Shown here: one piece after another, positions 17,801 through 27,289 of the stretch
Layout: each line of letters starts with the position of its first letter
Position numbering within the stretch: position 1 is the first letter of the stretch
Assembly (NCBI GenBank): GCA_002386525.1
Contig: DGIS01000005.1
Coordinates: 106,253-170,252 of the forward strand
Direction: 5' to 3'
From: Sphingobacterium sp. UBA4616
GTDB taxonomy: Bacteria > Bacteroidota > Bacteroidia > Sphingobacteriales > Sphingobacteriaceae
DNA length: 64,000 bases
Made by a program: the position numbers and the translations under genes
The notes under the pieces: model-generated
The model's database searches: none
Seen by the model: the letters and a program-made list of their open reading frames with translations, nothing else
Told to the model about the DNA's origin: nothing

Positions 17801-17976
17801 ATGATATCTGGATTTGCACCCGCATAGTTTGTTCTAACAGAAACAATAGCCGGGTCAATGGAGGGGTATTCGCGGACGCCCAAAAAGCTAAAACCAATGT
17901 AGCCAAATAATATAATGGTGATATTGACGACAATAGTTAAAACCGGGCGTTTAATAAAAATAGCAGATAAATTCAT
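14893..17976 (-). CDS. RND efflux pump inner-membrane permease (HAE1/AcrB type)
   Basis: 1027 aa, normal length for a proton-driven RND drug exporter. Opens MNLSAIFIKRPVLTIVVNI, has 12 predicted membrane helices and two large periplasmic loops. The proton-relay aspartate pair is in GLVVDDGIVVTENIF (TM4), and LVTKNGILIVEFANQMREEG with its conserved Lys is in TM10. It sits between its adaptor (6-base gap) and TolC partner. Probable substrates are amphipathic compounds or toxic metabolites; no local regulator suggests an inducer. Confidence 0.96.
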   Translation of the reverse strand: MNLSAIFIKRPVLTIVVNITIILFGYIGFSFLGVREYPSIDPAIVSVRTNYAGANPDIIESQITEPLEKAINSIDGIRNISSSSNQGSSNITIEFGLQKNLEEAANDVRDKVSQAIRSLPQDIDAPPVVSKADADSDPIITLTLQSETRDKLSLSDYAENVISERLQTIPGVSSTQIYGQKRYAMRLWLNPDRMAAYGITASDIRTALNNQNVELPSGKIVGNTTELTVKTVGNLSTPEEFNDIILKSDSSRIVKFIDIGRAEIDAENLETKMVSNGKQLVGIAIIPQPGTNYLDIANNFYKMLDQIKEDLPQDIILNIASDNTTFIKKSVEEVAETLLISIILVTLIIYFFFRDWGIALRPLLDIPVSLIATFFIMYIFGFSINVLTLLAIVLATGLVVDDGIVVTENIFKKVEEGMSPIEAALKGSKEIFFAVISISITLAAVFLPVIFLQGFVGRLFREFGVVIASAVLVSAFVSLTLTPMLNAYLIKGGGHKKTKFYNWTEPMFVKMNKGYANTLDKFMKFKWISFPILIICFVIIGILFSSIKKETAPYDDRSNISVNVTGPEGATYEYMDRYMQELDKLVYDSIPENKISLNITSPGFGAASVNSGRIRMTLVDPSERQKSQDDIAKELTKWTKQYDAVRVNVSQTPTISMNRRGGLPVQYIIQAQNFEKLQEKIPQFMTEVNSDPTFSTTDINLKFNKPELHVEIDRLKALSLGVSVLDVSQSLQLLLSGQRFAYFMRDGKQYQVIGQVENDRRATPTDLSSIYVRNNMGQLIQLDNVVSVKEESSPPQLYHNNRYMSATVSAGLAPGMSMSDGIAAMDRIKEKVLDQSFTTDLSGESRDFVESSSNTLFAFGLALLLIYLILAAQFESFLDPFIIILTVPMAVAGALISLWLFDQTWNIFSQIGTIMLIGLVTKNGILIVEFANQMREEGMEKFEAIMHAAESRLRPILMTSLAIALGALPIAMSLGAASTSRIGMGVVIVGGTIFSLILTLFIIPAIYYMWSRQKKHRPEFDNIKSYE

Positions 17977-17982
17977 GCACAG

Positions 17983-19044
17983 TTAGTTAGCTAATGATAC
18001 CTTAACTTTTGATCCATCTTTTAACGACAGGACACCTGTGGTTAGAACGGTGTCACCGGCACTGATCCCAGATAAAATGACAATATCTTTGTCCGTACGT
18101 GCACCTGTTTCAACCTTCACTTCTTTGGCTAGGCCATGCTGTAATACAAACACTTTTTTTCCGTCCTGAACAGGTACGATGGCTTCAGTTGGAATGGATA
18201 TCGCATCGTTTTCTACCTCGATTGGAACGCTAACGTTAACAAATGATCCTACTTTCAACTTTCCCTGCTCATTATTTGCGCGGGCTCTGACCGTGAGCGT
18301 TCTGGTGTTAAGTGATACTTGAGGTTCTATAGCGTAGATGTTTGCTTTCATGACGGTTGGGTCATTAGCAACACTAAACTCGATCGGCATATTCACTTTA
18401 ACGATACTGCTGTATTTTTCGGGAACTGCGAAGGTGATTTTTACCAAGTTGTCCTTGACCAGATTTGTGATCAGCGTGGTGGGCGAGACAATGGCTCCAA
18501 CAGAAATATTACGTAATCCAATCATCCCACTAAATGGTGCCCTGATGGTGGTCTTTGATATTTGTGCCTGGATCAACTGGATCTGTGCGGCTGAAGTTTT
18601 TAAGGCCGCACTGGCAATATCAAACTCCTCCTGACTGATAGCGCCTTTTTGCAACAGCAATTTGGCCCGGCGTTCATTTTCTGCATTGAGCTGATTGGTC
18701 GTTTGTGATTGTCTTAATTGCGCCTGCAGTTCTATATCATCAATCTTGATCAAAGGTTCGCCCTGCCTGACCCGCTGTCCTTCTGCAAAATATATTTTGG
18801 TAATTCGACCACTGACTTCACTTCTGACTTCGACCTGCTCTTCTGCATCGATGCTTCCCGAAAGATTGATCGATCTATCGGCGACAGAAGATTTGGCAAT
18901 GATTGCCTGTGCCGGCACTGGCACATCTTTTTTCTCCTTCGGCTTATCGGTTCCCTCTTTATCTTTTTTAGCAGTAAGCAGAAAGTATCCACCTCCAAAA
19001 ACAGCGCAGGCCAAAAGAAGGTAAATGATCGATTTTTTATTCAT
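17983..19044 (-). CDS. RND efflux periplasmic adaptor (membrane fusion protein)
   Basis: 353 aa. One N-terminal membrane anchor (IIYLLLACAVFGGGYFLL), then a charged linker, a lipoyl-like half (VEVRSEVSGRITKIYFAEGQRVRQGEPLIKID), an alpha hairpin (about 105-165), the second lipoyl half (TTIRAPFSGMIGLRNISVG) and beta-barrel domains. It links the RND permease to TolC. It is the promoter-proximal gene of the operon; I found no clear promoter in the 185 bases upstream. Confidence 0.95.
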   Translation of the reverse strand: MNKKSIIYLLLACAVFGGGYFLLTAKKDKEGTDKPKEKKDVPVPAQAIIAKSSVADRSINLSGSIDAEEQVEVRSEVSGRITKIYFAEGQRVRQGEPLIKIDDIELQAQLRQSQTTNQLNAENERRAKLLLQKGAISQEEFDIASAALKTSAAQIQLIQAQISKTTIRAPFSGMIGLRNISVGAIVSPTTLITNLVKDNLVKITFAVPEKYSSIVKVNMPIEFSVANDPTVMKANIYAIEPQVSLNTRTLTVRARANNEQGKLKVGSFVNVSVPIEVENDAISIPTEAIVPVQDGKKVFVLQHGLAKEVKVETGARTDKDIVILSGISAGDTVLTTGVLSLKDGSKVKVSLAN

Positions 19045-19192
19045 ATGGTATAGTATCTTATGTACTTTTTACATTTAACTGGTAAATATAGGTTTATTAT
19101 AATGCCGATACGGGTTGTCAAAAGGATTTTACAATACACACAAAACTCAGGCAAGAAACTGCACTGTGCGTTTACTGGGAGCGAAGGGAGAT

Positions 19193-19222
19193 AAAAAAAG
19201 CTAGAAATTCATTTCTAGCTTT
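19193..19222 (-). terminator. Intrinsic terminator for bTHX
   Basis: Inverted repeat AAAGCTAGAAAT / ATTTCTAGCTTT with a run of seven T on the minus strand, 8 bases after the bTHX stop. Confidence 0.8.
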
Positions 19223-19229
19223 GCGTCTA

Positions 19230-19382
19230 CTATTTTTTTGATTTTGTTTTTTGTTCAATTTCTTTTGGCTCCGCATTATCTACTTTTGGCTTGATTGCTG
19301 CTCTTGACAAATGTGGTCTTCTTTTTCCAAAAGAACCATTCGATATTTTTCCTCTTCTGGTTTTGATGTCACCTTTTCCCAT
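19230..19382 (-). CDS. 30S ribosomal protein bTHX
   Basis: A 50-aa basic protein that ORF finders with a length cut-off miss. It begins MGKGDIKTRRGKISNGSFGK, the hallmark of the bTHX family (small 30S protein near the head of the subunit, common in Bacteroidota and Thermus), followed by RRPHLSRAAIKPKV. A low-complexity KEIEQKTKSKK tail ends it. Start ATG is at 19382 on the minus strand. It is a single gene with its own terminator, next to an unrelated membrane-protein gene. Confidence 0.93.
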   Translation of the reverse strand: MGKGDIKTRRGKISNGSFGKRRPHLSRAAIKPKVDNAEPKEIEQKTKSKK

Positions 19383-19462
19383 AGTGTAAAATATTTTGGT
19401 TTTAAAAATTATATATAACCTAAATATAGGGATTTGTTTTTAAAGATTCAACTGTTTTGTCT

Positions 19463-20065
19463 TCAAATGATGGGAAAAATGCGTTTTTGAACATCAATTT
19501 TGAAATTTTGGGTAATGGTATCGAAAAATAAATTATTGACTGGCTTGTTTTCAGCAACCAAATAGGGGATTTCCAATATGTTATCTTTTAATTTGATACG
19601 GTAATAGCCATATAGTAATCCTTTGGTCGTCTGAATGGATTCGATTTTCTGCACGGCCTCGATATCCTTAAAAAGGTTAAAGCTATAATTTTCTCCTTTT
19701 AATTGTTCAATAAAAACTTCATCAGTTTTGGCATTATACCATATTTGCTGGCTTTTTACCTTACTAAAATGATTGTTGAATAAAAATAGATAACCCAAAA
19801 GAAAGATTGCAATTGGAAGTAAGAACAGTACAATTTTTATCTTTATGAAAAGCAATACGACAATCAGCACGAGGATAACCCCCATAATGACATTGGAAAT
19901 GGTTTTTTTTAGATTCGCCTGAATGACTGCGGGTGAAGCCTCAATCAATTGAAAGCCTGTTTTTAAGTCCTTAGATACATCGGTGGCAAACCCAAAAAAA
20001 TTAAATTTTTTGCGTATCATCAGATAAGCAATTAGAATGATAAGTCCAATGATCAGAAACCGCAT
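19463..20065 (-). CDS. Membrane protein of unknown function
   Basis: 200 aa. An N-terminal helix (FLIIGLIILIAYLMI), a 40-residue soluble segment, then two close helices (VIMGVILVLIVVLLFI and VLFLLPIAIFLLGYLFLF). The C-terminal 90 residues are soluble, probably beta-rich and cytoplasmic (VEAVQKIESI-type strands, YGYYRIKLKDNILEIPYLV), reminiscent of a PH-like domain, but no family is recognised. It is 9 bases downstream of panB and may be cotranscribed with it. Confidence 0.75.
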   Translation of the reverse strand: MRFLIIGLIILIAYLMIRKKFNFFGFATDVSKDLKTGFQLIEASPAVIQANLKKTISNVIMGVILVLIVVLLFIKIKIVLFLLPIAIFLLGYLFLFNNHFSKVKSQQIWYNAKTDEVFIEQLKGENYSFNLFKDIEAVQKIESIQTTKGLLYGYYRIKLKDNILEIPYLVAENKPVNNLFFDTITQNFKIDVQKRIFPII

Positions 20066-20074
20066 ATTGTATAC

Positions 20075-20890
20075 CTAGTATTGTTCGTCTTCGTTTGGGT
20101 ATTTTACTGCTTTCACCTCAGAGACGTAATTGCTTACTGCGGTGATAATTTGCTCATGCAAGTTAGCAAAATGACGCATAAATTTAGGTTTAAAATCTGC
20201 ATTAATGCCCAGCATATCGTTAATGACAAGTACCTGCCCATCGCAATCCGGTCCAGCACCGATACCTACCGTAGGAATTGTCAATGTTTCGGTCACTGTC
20301 TTGGCCAATTTAGCAGGTATCTTTTCCAAAACAATGGCAAAACAGCCGGCGTCCTGTAAAGCAAGTGCATCTTCGATTAGTTTAGCTGCTTCTTGCTCTT
20401 CCTTTGCACGGACACCAAAATTGCCAAATTTGTTGATAGATTGGGGAGTGAGGCCCAGGTGACCGCATACGGGAATGCCTCCGGCAATGATTTTTTTAAT
20501 GTTTTCTATGATTTCAATACCACCTTCCAGCTTCAGTGCATGTGCACCAGATTCCTTCATCATACGGACGGCTGCGTTATAGGCCGCATTGGCAGATCCC
20601 TGATAGGATCCGAACGGTAAGTCTGCCAGTACCATGGCGCGCTGCGTACCCCTTGCAACAGACGCCGCATGGTAAATCATATGATCAAGGGTAATAGGCA
20701 AGGTAGTTTCGTATCCAGCAAATACATTGGCGGCAGAATCTCCAATCAAAATAACATCAACACCAGCCTGATCGACCATTTTAGCCATGGAATAATCGTA
20801 GCTGGTTAGCATAGAAATCTTTTCCTGACGGTCTTTCATGGCTTGTAGCATGGCGGTGCTAACGCGTTTCATTTCTTTGTTTACAGACAT
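20075..20890 (-). CDS. panB: 3-methyl-2-oxobutanoate hydroxymethyltransferase
   Basis: 271 aa from the ATG at 20890; a longer frame from 20935 adds 15 residues without family similarity. PanB makes ketopantoate from 2-oxoisovalerate and 5,10-methylene-THF, the first step of pantothenate synthesis. Signatures: LTSYDYSMAKMVDQAGVDVILIGDSAAN (Mg-binding Asp), ALKLEGG, GIPVCGHLGLTPQS and IPTVGIGAGPDCDGQVLV. The neighbouring RluA-type gene diverges from it; the longer panB frame would overlap that gene's promoter region. Confidence 0.96.
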   Translation of the reverse strand: MSVNKEMKRVSTAMLQAMKDRQEKISMLTSYDYSMAKMVDQAGVDVILIGDSAANVFAGYETTLPITLDHMIYHAASVARGTQRAMVLADLPFGSYQGSANAAYNAAVRMMKESGAHALKLEGGIEIIENIKKIIAGGIPVCGHLGLTPQSINKFGNFGVRAKEEQEAAKLIEDALALQDAGCFAIVLEKIPAKLAKTVTETLTIPTVGIGAGPDCDGQVLVINDMLGINADFKPKFMRHFANLHEQIITAVSNYVSEVKAVKYPNEDEQY

Positions 20891-20961
20891 CTTAACTTTT
20901 ATTTTGTGTCCAAAAGTAAGCTTTTTATCATACATTGACCAATATTCTGCCTGGTGTTTTG

Positions 20962-20969
20962 TATTTTTG
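20962..20969 (+). promoter_or_regulatory. Candidate -7 element for the RluA-type gene
   Basis: TATTTTTG ends four bases before the ATG at 20974, so transcription would begin at or next to the start codon. A -33 TTTG at normal distance is missing. Confidence 0.4.
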
Positions 20970-20973
20970 CCAA

Positions 20974-21717
20974 ATGATACAAAATGAGAATCGTCTATTT
21001 AAATTTCCCAAATTTTCAGACTTAATCATCCATGAGGATGAAAATTTGATTGTTATCAATAAGCCACCGTTTGTAGCTTCTTTGGATGAGCGCGAGGGTG
21101 GAGAGGTTAATATCCTTCGATTGGCGAAAAAATACCATCCGGATGCGCAGGTGTGCCACCGTTTGGATAAAGAGACTTCGGGTATTTTATTAATTGCCAA
21201 AAACCCAGAGACGTATCGTACAATTTCGATCGCATTTGAAAAAAGAAGAGTGAATAAGACCTACCATGCGATCATAGGCGGTACGCATACTTTTCAGGAT
21301 TTGCTGGTTGATTTACCGATCTTGAATCAAGGCAATAAAAATGTATCTATTGACCGTGCCAATGGCAAAGCAGCAGAAACTATTTTCAATTCGATCAAAT
21401 ATTACAAGAATTATACATTAGTAGAGTGTAAGCCCATTACGGGACGGATGCATCAAATCCGTATTCACCTCGCGACACAACATGCAGCAATTGTTGGCGA
21501 CGATATGTATCGCGGCAAACCGGTCTATTTATCCCAAATCAAAAAACGAGGCTATACGTTGTCGAAAGATGAAGAAGAACAGCCTATCATGAAGCGTTTT
21601 GCGCTACATGCCAAACATATCGAATTCGAACTGAATGGAGTTAAAATGGTTTTCGATGCGCCCTATCCAAAGGATTTTGCGACATTATTGAAACTGTTAG
21701 ATAAGTTTGATTCGTAA
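20974..21717 (+). CDS. RluA-family 23S/tRNA pseudouridine synthase
   Basis: 247 aa from the ATG at 20974, chosen over 20935 because the extra residues are not family-like and a -7 element lies between the two. It isomerises uridine to pseudouridine in structured RNA. The catalytic HRLD motif is in VCHRLDKETSGILLIAKN, followed by NKTYHAII and ITGRMHQIRIHLA, all diagnostic for the RluA branch. There is no S4 domain. Target RNA cannot be told from sequence. The TlpA-like gene follows after 15 bases. Confidence 0.94.
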   Translation: MIQNENRLFKFPKFSDLIIHEDENLIVINKPPFVASLDEREGGEVNILRLAKKYHPDAQVCHRLDKETSGILLIAKNPETYRTISIAFEKRRVNKTYHAIIGGTHTFQDLLVDLPILNQGNKNVSIDRANGKAAETIFNSIKYYKNYTLVECKPITGRMHQIRIHLATQHAAIVGDDMYRGKPVYLSQIKKRGYTLSKDEEEQPIMKRFALHAKHIEFELNGVKMVFDAPYPKDFATLLKLLDKFDS

Positions 21718-21732
21718 ATAGCCCAGTTACAC

Positions 21733-22323
21733 ATGAATCCGAAGACAAAAAAAATAGTCGGAAACGTTGTATTTGTACTGCTTATTGGCTTGTTGATTTG
21801 GCCTACAAGTAGAAGTTATTTTCAGCAAGCCCTAATGAAAATAGGCTTCTTTAAACTAAAATTAGAAGTTCCGCCGGACGCTAGAAAATCTTTTGCGACT
21901 TCGCCCAAGATAGGCACTGAGGTATCTTTTATAAACCAGCAAGGCGAGCCTGTAAAAGTGGCTGATCTCAGAGGAAAGGTGATTTTTATCAATTTCTGGG
22001 CAACTTGGTGTGCCCCTTGCCGGGCCGAAATGCCCTCGATCAACAAACTTTATAATACGTATAAGGATAACGCCCATGTCGTGTTTTTGATTGTTGAGGT
22101 GGAGGGTGATCGAGCGAAGGCCGAAGCGTTTATTAAGGGAGAGGGTTTGAGCTTACCAGTAAGCTTTCCGAACAGTGATATTCCAAAGGAGTGGCTTTCT
22201 GGGCCTATTCCAACAACGCTCATATTGGATAAGGAAGGAAATCTTGCCGCAAGGCATGAAGGACTGGCTGACTATTCCACTCCAGAGGTGACCACATTTA
22301 TTCAAGATTTAATCAATAAATAA
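21733..22323 (+). CDS. TlpA-like membrane-anchored thioredoxin-fold protein
   Basis: 196 aa. An N-terminal membrane anchor (VGNVVFVLLIGLLIWP) places the thioredoxin domain in the periplasm. The redox motif is WCAPC (Cys93, Cys96) after FINFWAT, and the cis-proline region is IPTTLIL. This fits a TlpA/ResA-like thiol oxidoreductase that reduces or oxidises exported proteins such as cytochrome c precursors; the precise partner is unknown. It is 24 bases upstream of pyrF. Confidence 0.9.
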   Translation: MNPKTKKIVGNVVFVLLIGLLIWPTSRSYFQQALMKIGFFKLKLEVPPDARKSFATSPKIGTEVSFINQQGEPVKVADLRGKVIFINFWATWCAPCRAEMPSINKLYNTYKDNAHVVFLIVEVEGDRAKAEAFIKGEGLSLPVSFPNSDIPKEWLSGPIPTTLILDKEGNLAARHEGLADYSTPEVTTFIQDLINK

Positions 22324-22347
22324 TTTTTTAAGATCTCTAAAATAAGC

Positions 22348-23184
22348 ATGACAAGAGCAGAACTTATTCATCAAATAAAAGCGAAACGCTCATTTCTATG
22401 TGTCGGACTGGACACAGACCTTGCCAAAATCCCTGATCATCTTTTAGACGATGAGGATCCGATCTATAGCTTTAACAAAGCTATAATAGAAGCAACAGCT
22501 GATCTTTGTGTAGCCTACAAACCGAATATAGCATTTTATGAATGTTATGGAATAAAAGGTTGGCAATCGCTTCAAAAAACCTGGGCCGCTTTACCAAAGG
22601 ACTGTTTTAGTATTGCTGACGCAAAAAGAGGGGATATCGGTAATACATCCGGGCGTTACGCAATGGCATTTTTTGATGAAAAAGCTTCTGGTCTCGGATT
22701 CGATAGTATCACCATTGCCCCGTATATGGGCAAGGACTCGGTAACGCCGTTTTTGGATTTTAAAGACAAATGGGCTATCGTACTTGCTTTGACATCAAAT
22801 GAGGGTAGCTTAGACTTTCAGAATTTTGAGAATAAAGAAGGGCTGCAATTGTTCGAACAAGTGATTGACAAAGTCAACACCTGGGGCACGCCAGAAAATC
22901 TCATGTATGTGGTAGGAGCAACCCGAGGAGAAGGGTTTATCAAAATTAGGGAGCATGCGCCAGATCATTTTTTATTGGTTCCGGGAGTGGGTGCTCAGGG
23001 GGGCTCGCTCGAAGATGTTTGTAAATTTGGTATGAACAAAGATTGTGGACTTTTGGTAAACAGCACAAGGGGCATTATCTATGCTTCGAAAGGGACTGAT
23101 TTCGCTGAAAGAGCACGGCAGGAAGCCTTAATTCTTCAAAAAGAAATGGAAGTAGAGCTGTTAAAAGCGGGTATTATTTCCTGA
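22348..23184 (+). CDS. pyrF: Orotidine 5'-phosphate decarboxylase (type 2)
   Basis: 278 aa, the longer subfamily 2 enzyme. It decarboxylates OMP to UMP, the last step of de novo pyrimidine synthesis. Visible signatures: CVGLDTDL near residue 18, the catalytic D-x-K-R-G-D in [35 protein letters not shown] and [12 protein letters not shown]. It is followed by guaA after 42 bases, but guaA appears to have its own promoter. Confidence 0.96.
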   Translation: MTRAELIHQIKAKRSFLCVGLDTDLAKIPDHLLDDEDPIYSFNKAIIEATADLCVAYKPNIAFYECYGIKGWQSLQKTWAALPKDCFSIADAKRGDIGNTSGRYAMAFFDEKASGLGFDSITIAPYMGKDSVTPFLDFKDKWAIVLALTSNEGSLDFQNFENKEGLQLFEQVIDKVNTWGTPENLMYVVGATRGEGFIKIREHAPDHFLLVPGVGAQGGSLEDVCKFGMNKDCGLLVNSTRGIIYASKGTDFAERARQEALILQKEMEVELLKAGIIS

Positions 23185-23214
23185 TTTGACATTTAATAAT
23201 TCATTCGTAATACT

Positions 23215-23222
23215 TACCTTTG
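23215..23222 (+). promoter_or_regulatory. -7 element of guaA, leaderless or nearly so
   Basis: TACCTTTG matches TAnnTTTG and ends four bases before the guaA ATG at 23227. A TTTG at 23185-23188 is 26 nt upstream, longer than the usual 19-21. Confidence 0.55.
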
Positions 23223-23226
23223 CAGC

Positions 23227-24777
23227 ATGCCAGAAAAAATTATAATTCTAGACTTCGGGTCTCAATACACACAGTTGATCGCAAGACGTGTCAGAGAGCT
23301 AAATGTGTATTGTGAGATACACCCGTTCAATAAATTGCCAGAGTTTGACGACACCGTAAAAGGTGTTATCTTTTCGGGCAGCCCTTATTCTGTTAGACAA
23401 GAAGATGCGCCACAAATTGATTTTGTCGCTATTCAGGATCGTTTCCCACTCTTAGGCGTATGTTACGGAGCCCAATACATTGCTCAAAAATCAGGCGGTG
23501 AAGTGTTACCTTCTGAAATTCGTGAATATGGTCGTGCAAATCTGCAGTTTGTCAATAGCGAGAATGAATTATTGGCAGGCATACCCACGCAGTCACAGGT
23601 ATGGATGTCTCATGGCGATACCATTAAAGAAGTACCTGCAAATTTTGAAATTATAGCGAGTACCGATAAAGTTCGCGTAGCAGCGTATCAAGTGAAAGGT
23701 ACCCGTACTTACGGTATACAATTTCATCCAGAAGTAACCCATAGTACAGACGGTGCTATCGTATTAAAAAACTTTGTTGTCAATATCTGTGGTTGTGCAC
23801 AGGAATGGACACCAGACGCTTTTGTAGAAACAACAGTATCTTCTTTGAAAGAGCAACTAGGTGATGATCATGTTATTATGGCTTTATCTGGCGGGGTAGA
23901 TTCGACAGTTGCAGCGGTGTTATTGCATCAGGCAATCGGAAAGAAACTCCATTGTATCTTTGTGGATCATGGTTTGCTTCGTAAGGACGAATATGAGCAA
24001 GTATTGGATTCTTACAAAAATATGGGCTTAAATATCAAAGGAATCAATGCGAAAGATTTATTTTATGGTCGATTAGCTGGAGTTTCCGAGCCAGAAGAAA
24101 AACGCAAGATCATTGGTAATTCGTTTATTGATGTCTTCGATGAAGCAGCAAAAGATATTCAAAAGGAATTGCCTGAAGGCATTGAAGCGAAGTGGTTAGG
24201 GCAAGGGACAATTTATCCGGATATCATCGAATCAGTTTCAGTGAAAGGGCCTTCGGCGACTATCAAATCACACCATAACGTTGGGGGCTTACCTGATTTC
24301 ATGAAACTGAAAGTTGTGGAACCACTTAAGACTTTGTTTAAAGATGAAGTAAGAAGAGTAGGAAAAGCATTGGAAGTTGATCAGGCAATTTTAGGCAGAC
24401 ATCCATTTCCTGGTCCGGGCTTGGCAATTCGTATTCTGGGTGATATTACACCCGAGCGTGTACGTATTGTGCAGGAGGCTGATGCGATATTCATCAATAA
24501 TCTGAAAGAAGCCGGTTGGTATGACAAAGTATGGCAGGCAGGCACAATTTTCTTGCCCGTGCGCTCAGTAGGCGTAATGGGTGATGAGCGCACTTACGAG
24601 CACGTCGTTAGCTTACGCGCGGTGGGTTCGCTAGATGGAATGACTGCGGATTGGATACATTTACCATATGATCTGTTGGCAAAAATTTCAAATGAAATTA
24701 TCAACCATGTGAAAGGAATAAACAGAGTTGTATATGATATCAGTTCAAAACCACCCGCTACAATTGAGTGGGAATAA
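23227..24777 (+). CDS. guaA: GMP synthase (glutamine-hydrolysing)
   Basis: 516 aa, full two-domain enzyme converting XMP to GMP. N-terminal class I glutamine amidotransferase with nucleophile Cys in [11 protein letters not shown] and the His/Glu pair in [11 protein letters not shown] pyrophosphatase domain with the P-loop-like [15 protein letters not shown], then [18 protein letters not shown] and [14 protein letters not shown]. The C-terminal dimerisation end PPATIEWE is complete. The downstream lipoprotein gene overlaps the last 44 bases in another frame, so translation may be coupled. Confidence 0.98.
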   Translation: MPEKIIILDFGSQYTQLIARRVRELNVYCEIHPFNKLPEFDDTVKGVIFSGSPYSVRQEDAPQIDFVAIQDRFPLLGVCYGAQYIAQKSGGEVLPSEIREYGRANLQFVNSENELLAGIPTQSQVWMSHGDTIKEVPANFEIIASTDKVRVAAYQVKGTRTYGIQFHPEVTHSTDGAIVLKNFVVNICGCAQEWTPDAFVETTVSSLKEQLGDDHVIMALSGGVDSTVAAVLLHQAIGKKLHCIFVDHGLLRKDEYEQVLDSYKNMGLNIKGINAKDLFYGRLAGVSEPEEKRKIIGNSFIDVFDEAAKDIQKELPEGIEAKWLGQGTIYPDIIESVSVKGPSATIKSHHNVGGLPDFMKLKVVEPLKTLFKDEVRRVGKALEVDQAILGRHPFPGPGLAIRILGDITPERVRIVQEADAIFINNLKEAGWYDKVWQAGTIFLPVRSVGVMGDERTYEHVVSLRAVGSLDGMTADWIHLPYDLLAKISNEIINHVKGINRVVYDISSKPPATIEWE

Positions 24778-26017
24778 AATATGGGTTGCGGCGCTTGTAG
24801 CGTTATGCCTTGCAAGCTGTACAACCAAAAAAAGCACAGTATTGCGTTCGCCGTCCTCTGGTCATGGCGAACAGCAAACTGCTGTTACTAAACCTCCTGT
24901 TGACAAAGAAAGTACCATTACCAAGATGGGCGATACCCAACGTGTCAATGGCTATGCTGTGAAAAATAATCGCATCGCACTGCTGTTGCCGTTCGAGTTA
25001 AGTAATATTGCAGGTACAGTTAAGAAGGAAGACGTGGAGCGCTCTTCCTTGGCGCTGGATTTTTATCAGGGATTTCAGTTAGGCCTTGACAAAATTGCGA
25101 AGGAAGGTGCCTTGTTCGATTTGCAGGTGATTGATTCTAGAGACAATGTTGCGTATAATGCAACACTGGGTACAGCGGTCAATGTCAAAGATGCTGTGCT
25201 CGTGGTGGGACCCGTATATCCGCGTGAGATTAAGAGCTTTGGGCAGACCTTTGCAAACAAGAACGTTCTACAGGTTTCTCCATTAGCAGCAACCATGGCT
25301 TCTGAATTTAGCCTCCCCAATTTGGTTTCGATAACACCATCTATTCGTACACACGCCGAAACATTGGCGAAGTATGTTGCAGAGCAATATTATAATGGGG
25401 ATCAGATTGTTATTTATGATGCTGGGGATGATGACAGCAAACAGTTTTTGATCAATTTTGCAAACGAGATTACCAAAGCTAACCCGCAGGCTAAAGTAAA
25501 AACGGTTATGAGCATCAATGAGCTTAATAACAGTCTTGTGTTGGCAGGCACCAATCATATCATTTCAGGGACTGCCAATAAAAATTTAGTAAAGGGCCTT
25601 TTGGATGCTATGGATGAACGCTTTCTGAATCCAGGTAATCAGTTTAAATTATATGGACACCCCAACATGGCCAAGCTTTCGTTTGAGAATTTCGAAAACA
25701 TGGATTTTTACGCATTGACCATTACTTCTTCCAACTTGGTCGATGAGACGGATGGAGATACCAAAAAGTTTATTGGAAATTACAAGGCTGCTTATAAAGT
25801 TGATCCGTCCGAGTTTTCTTACAAAGGGTATGACGCGGCATTGTATTTTGGTCGATTGATACATCAATATGGAGTGGATTATGTCAGCCGAATGACGCAG
25901 GAAAAGTTTTCGGGATTGAATAGCGATTACAGATTTGAATTTTACCCAAAATGGGGCTATGCAAACAGATCGTTGGGGATGTTGGTCTATCACGATAAAA
26001 AATTTGAAAGAAAATAA
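24734..26017 (+). CDS. Periplasmic-binding-protein type 1 lipoprotein, LpoA/LivJ-like fold
   Basis: About 427 aa from the ATG at 24734 inside guaA. This start gives a signal peptide with a lipobox at LASC ([15 protein letters not shown]). The mature protein follows the type 1 periplasmic-binding fold: [52 protein letters not shown] and [13 protein letters not shown]. Such proteins are either ABC amino-acid receptors or, as with LpoA, envelope regulators; no ABC transporter genes lie nearby, favouring a non-transport role. Related Bacteroidota proteins often carry an N-terminal LysM, absent here. Confidence 0.82.
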   Translation: MISVQNHPLQLSGNKIWVAALVALCLASCTTKKSTVLRSPSSGHGEQQTAVTKPPVDKESTITKMGDTQRVNGYAVKNNRIALLLPFELSNIAGTVKKEDVERSSLALDFYQGFQLGLDKIAKEGALFDLQVIDSRDNVAYNATLGTAVNVKDAVLVVGPVYPREIKSFGQTFANKNVLQVSPLAATMASEFSLPNLVSITPSIRTHAETLAKYVAEQYYNGDQIVIYDAGDDDSKQFLINFANEITKANPQAKVKTVMSINELNNSLVLAGTNHIISGTANKNLVKGLLDAMDERFLNPGNQFKLYGHPNMAKLSFENFENMDFYALTITSSNLVDETDGDTKKFIGNYKAAYKVDPSEFSYKGYDAALYFGRLIHQYGVDYVSRMTQEKFSGLNSDYRFEFYPKWGYANRSLGMLVYHDKKFERK

Positions 26018-26024
26018 TCTTTGA

Positions 26025-27200
26025 ATGGCTGAATTCAGTGAAAAACGTGTTCATCAGCAAATACGTAATTTTGAGCGAGCAATGGATGGTTTTGAAGCTG
26101 ATCAACCATTTTCACGTTATTTAACAACTTTTTTTAAGCTAAATAGACAAATGGGATCTTCAGACCGAAAGGCCGTCTCCCGTTTGTGCTATAATTATTT
26201 CCGTCTAGGGACTGCAGCTCCGCAGTTATCACAACAACGTAGGTTGGTAGTCGCCGAATTTCTATGCGAGCAGGAAAGCCCCTTGGTGGCGGTTCTTGAA
26301 CCTGCTTACGCCGATAAACTCCATCTTTCAATCCGTGACAAAATTACATTTTTGGAGTCCGAAGGCTTTTTTAAATTGGAAGACCTATTTCCTTTTACGG
26401 AGCATATTTCTGAAAAAGTGAATTTAACTGCCTTTTTGGAAAGTCAGTGTATTCAGCCCTATTTATATATTCGGGTAAAACGAGGAAAGACAAATTTCGT
26501 GCGCGCCATTTTAGATGGTAGTCAGATTCCCTATACCACTATCGGCGAGCAGACCATTGCCTTAAATAATGGTACTTCCTTACAGCGATTTGATGCCTTA
26601 GATGGCATTATTGAAGTACAAGATCTTTCCTCGCAACGTACGTTAGCGTATATGGAGCCAGGAGAAAATGAATCCTGGTGGGATACATGTGCAGCTTCAG
26701 GTGGCAAATCCCTGTTATTGATGGATGCTTGTCCCACCGTAAATTTGTTGGTGTCGGATATTCGTATGAGCATTCTTCGGAATCTCGATGAGCGTTTTGA
26801 CCGTGCCGGAATAAAGCATTACCGAAAGAAAATACTCGATCTTACCAAGGATACCTTTTCAATTCTTGGGAGCGAACGATTTGATGGAGTATTATTGGAC
26901 GCACCGTGTAGTGGATCGGGGACTTGGGGGCGTACACCAGAAATGATTCGGCATTTTAGGGCTGATAAGATTGGCGAATTCAATGCACTACAAAAAAATA
27001 TTGCAAGTAATGTAGTAGGACATGTTAAAGTGGGAAAGCCTTTGATTTATATAACCTGCTCCATTTTTAAAGCGGAAAATGAAGATGTTGTCAATTACAT
27101 TGTGGATAATTTTGGTTTTGAAATAGCACGCATGGATTATCTGGAAGGGTATACCGAAAAGGCCGATAGCATGTTTGTGGCGCGTTTGATAAAAACGTAA
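26025..27200 (+). CDS. RsmB/NOP2-family RNA (cytosine-5) methyltransferase
   Basis: 391 aa SAM-dependent enzyme that makes m5C in rRNA or tRNA. The SAM-binding domain has DTCAASGGKSLLLMD, and the two catalytic-region cysteines are Cys295 in DAPCSGSGTWGR and Cys345 in YITCSIFKAENED. The N-terminal 170 residues are a NusB-like or PUA-substitute region without clear motifs. It starts 7 bases after the PBP1-like gene and ends at a strong terminator. Confidence 0.92.
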   Translation: MAEFSEKRVHQQIRNFERAMDGFEADQPFSRYLTTFFKLNRQMGSSDRKAVSRLCYNYFRLGTAAPQLSQQRRLVVAEFLCEQESPLVAVLEPAYADKLHLSIRDKITFLESEGFFKLEDLFPFTEHISEKVNLTAFLESQCIQPYLYIRVKRGKTNFVRAILDGSQIPYTTIGEQTIALNNGTSLQRFDALDGIIEVQDLSSQRTLAYMEPGENESWWDTCAASGGKSLLLMDACPTVNLLVSDIRMSILRNLDERFDRAGIKHYRKKILDLTKDTFSILGSERFDGVLLDAPCSGSGTWGRTPEMIRHFRADKIGEFNALQKNIASNVVGHVKVGKPLIYITCSIFKAENEDVVNYIVDNFGFEIARMDYLEGYTEKADSMFVARLIKT

Positions 27201-27222
27201 TTTCTGATCGTAGAAAGCGTAT

Positions 27223-27258
27223 AGGCTATTTTTTCCGTTTGGAAAAAATAGCCTTTTT
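27223..27258. terminator. Bidirectional terminator between the methyltransferase and usp genes
   Basis: Perfect 14-bp stem (AGGCTATTTTTTCC and its complement) with a GTTT loop, followed by TTTTT. It serves the gene ending at 27200 and possibly the converging usp gene. Confidence 0.9.
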
Positions 27259-27289
27259 CATTACTATAAATGTTTTTTTGTTGTATTCG

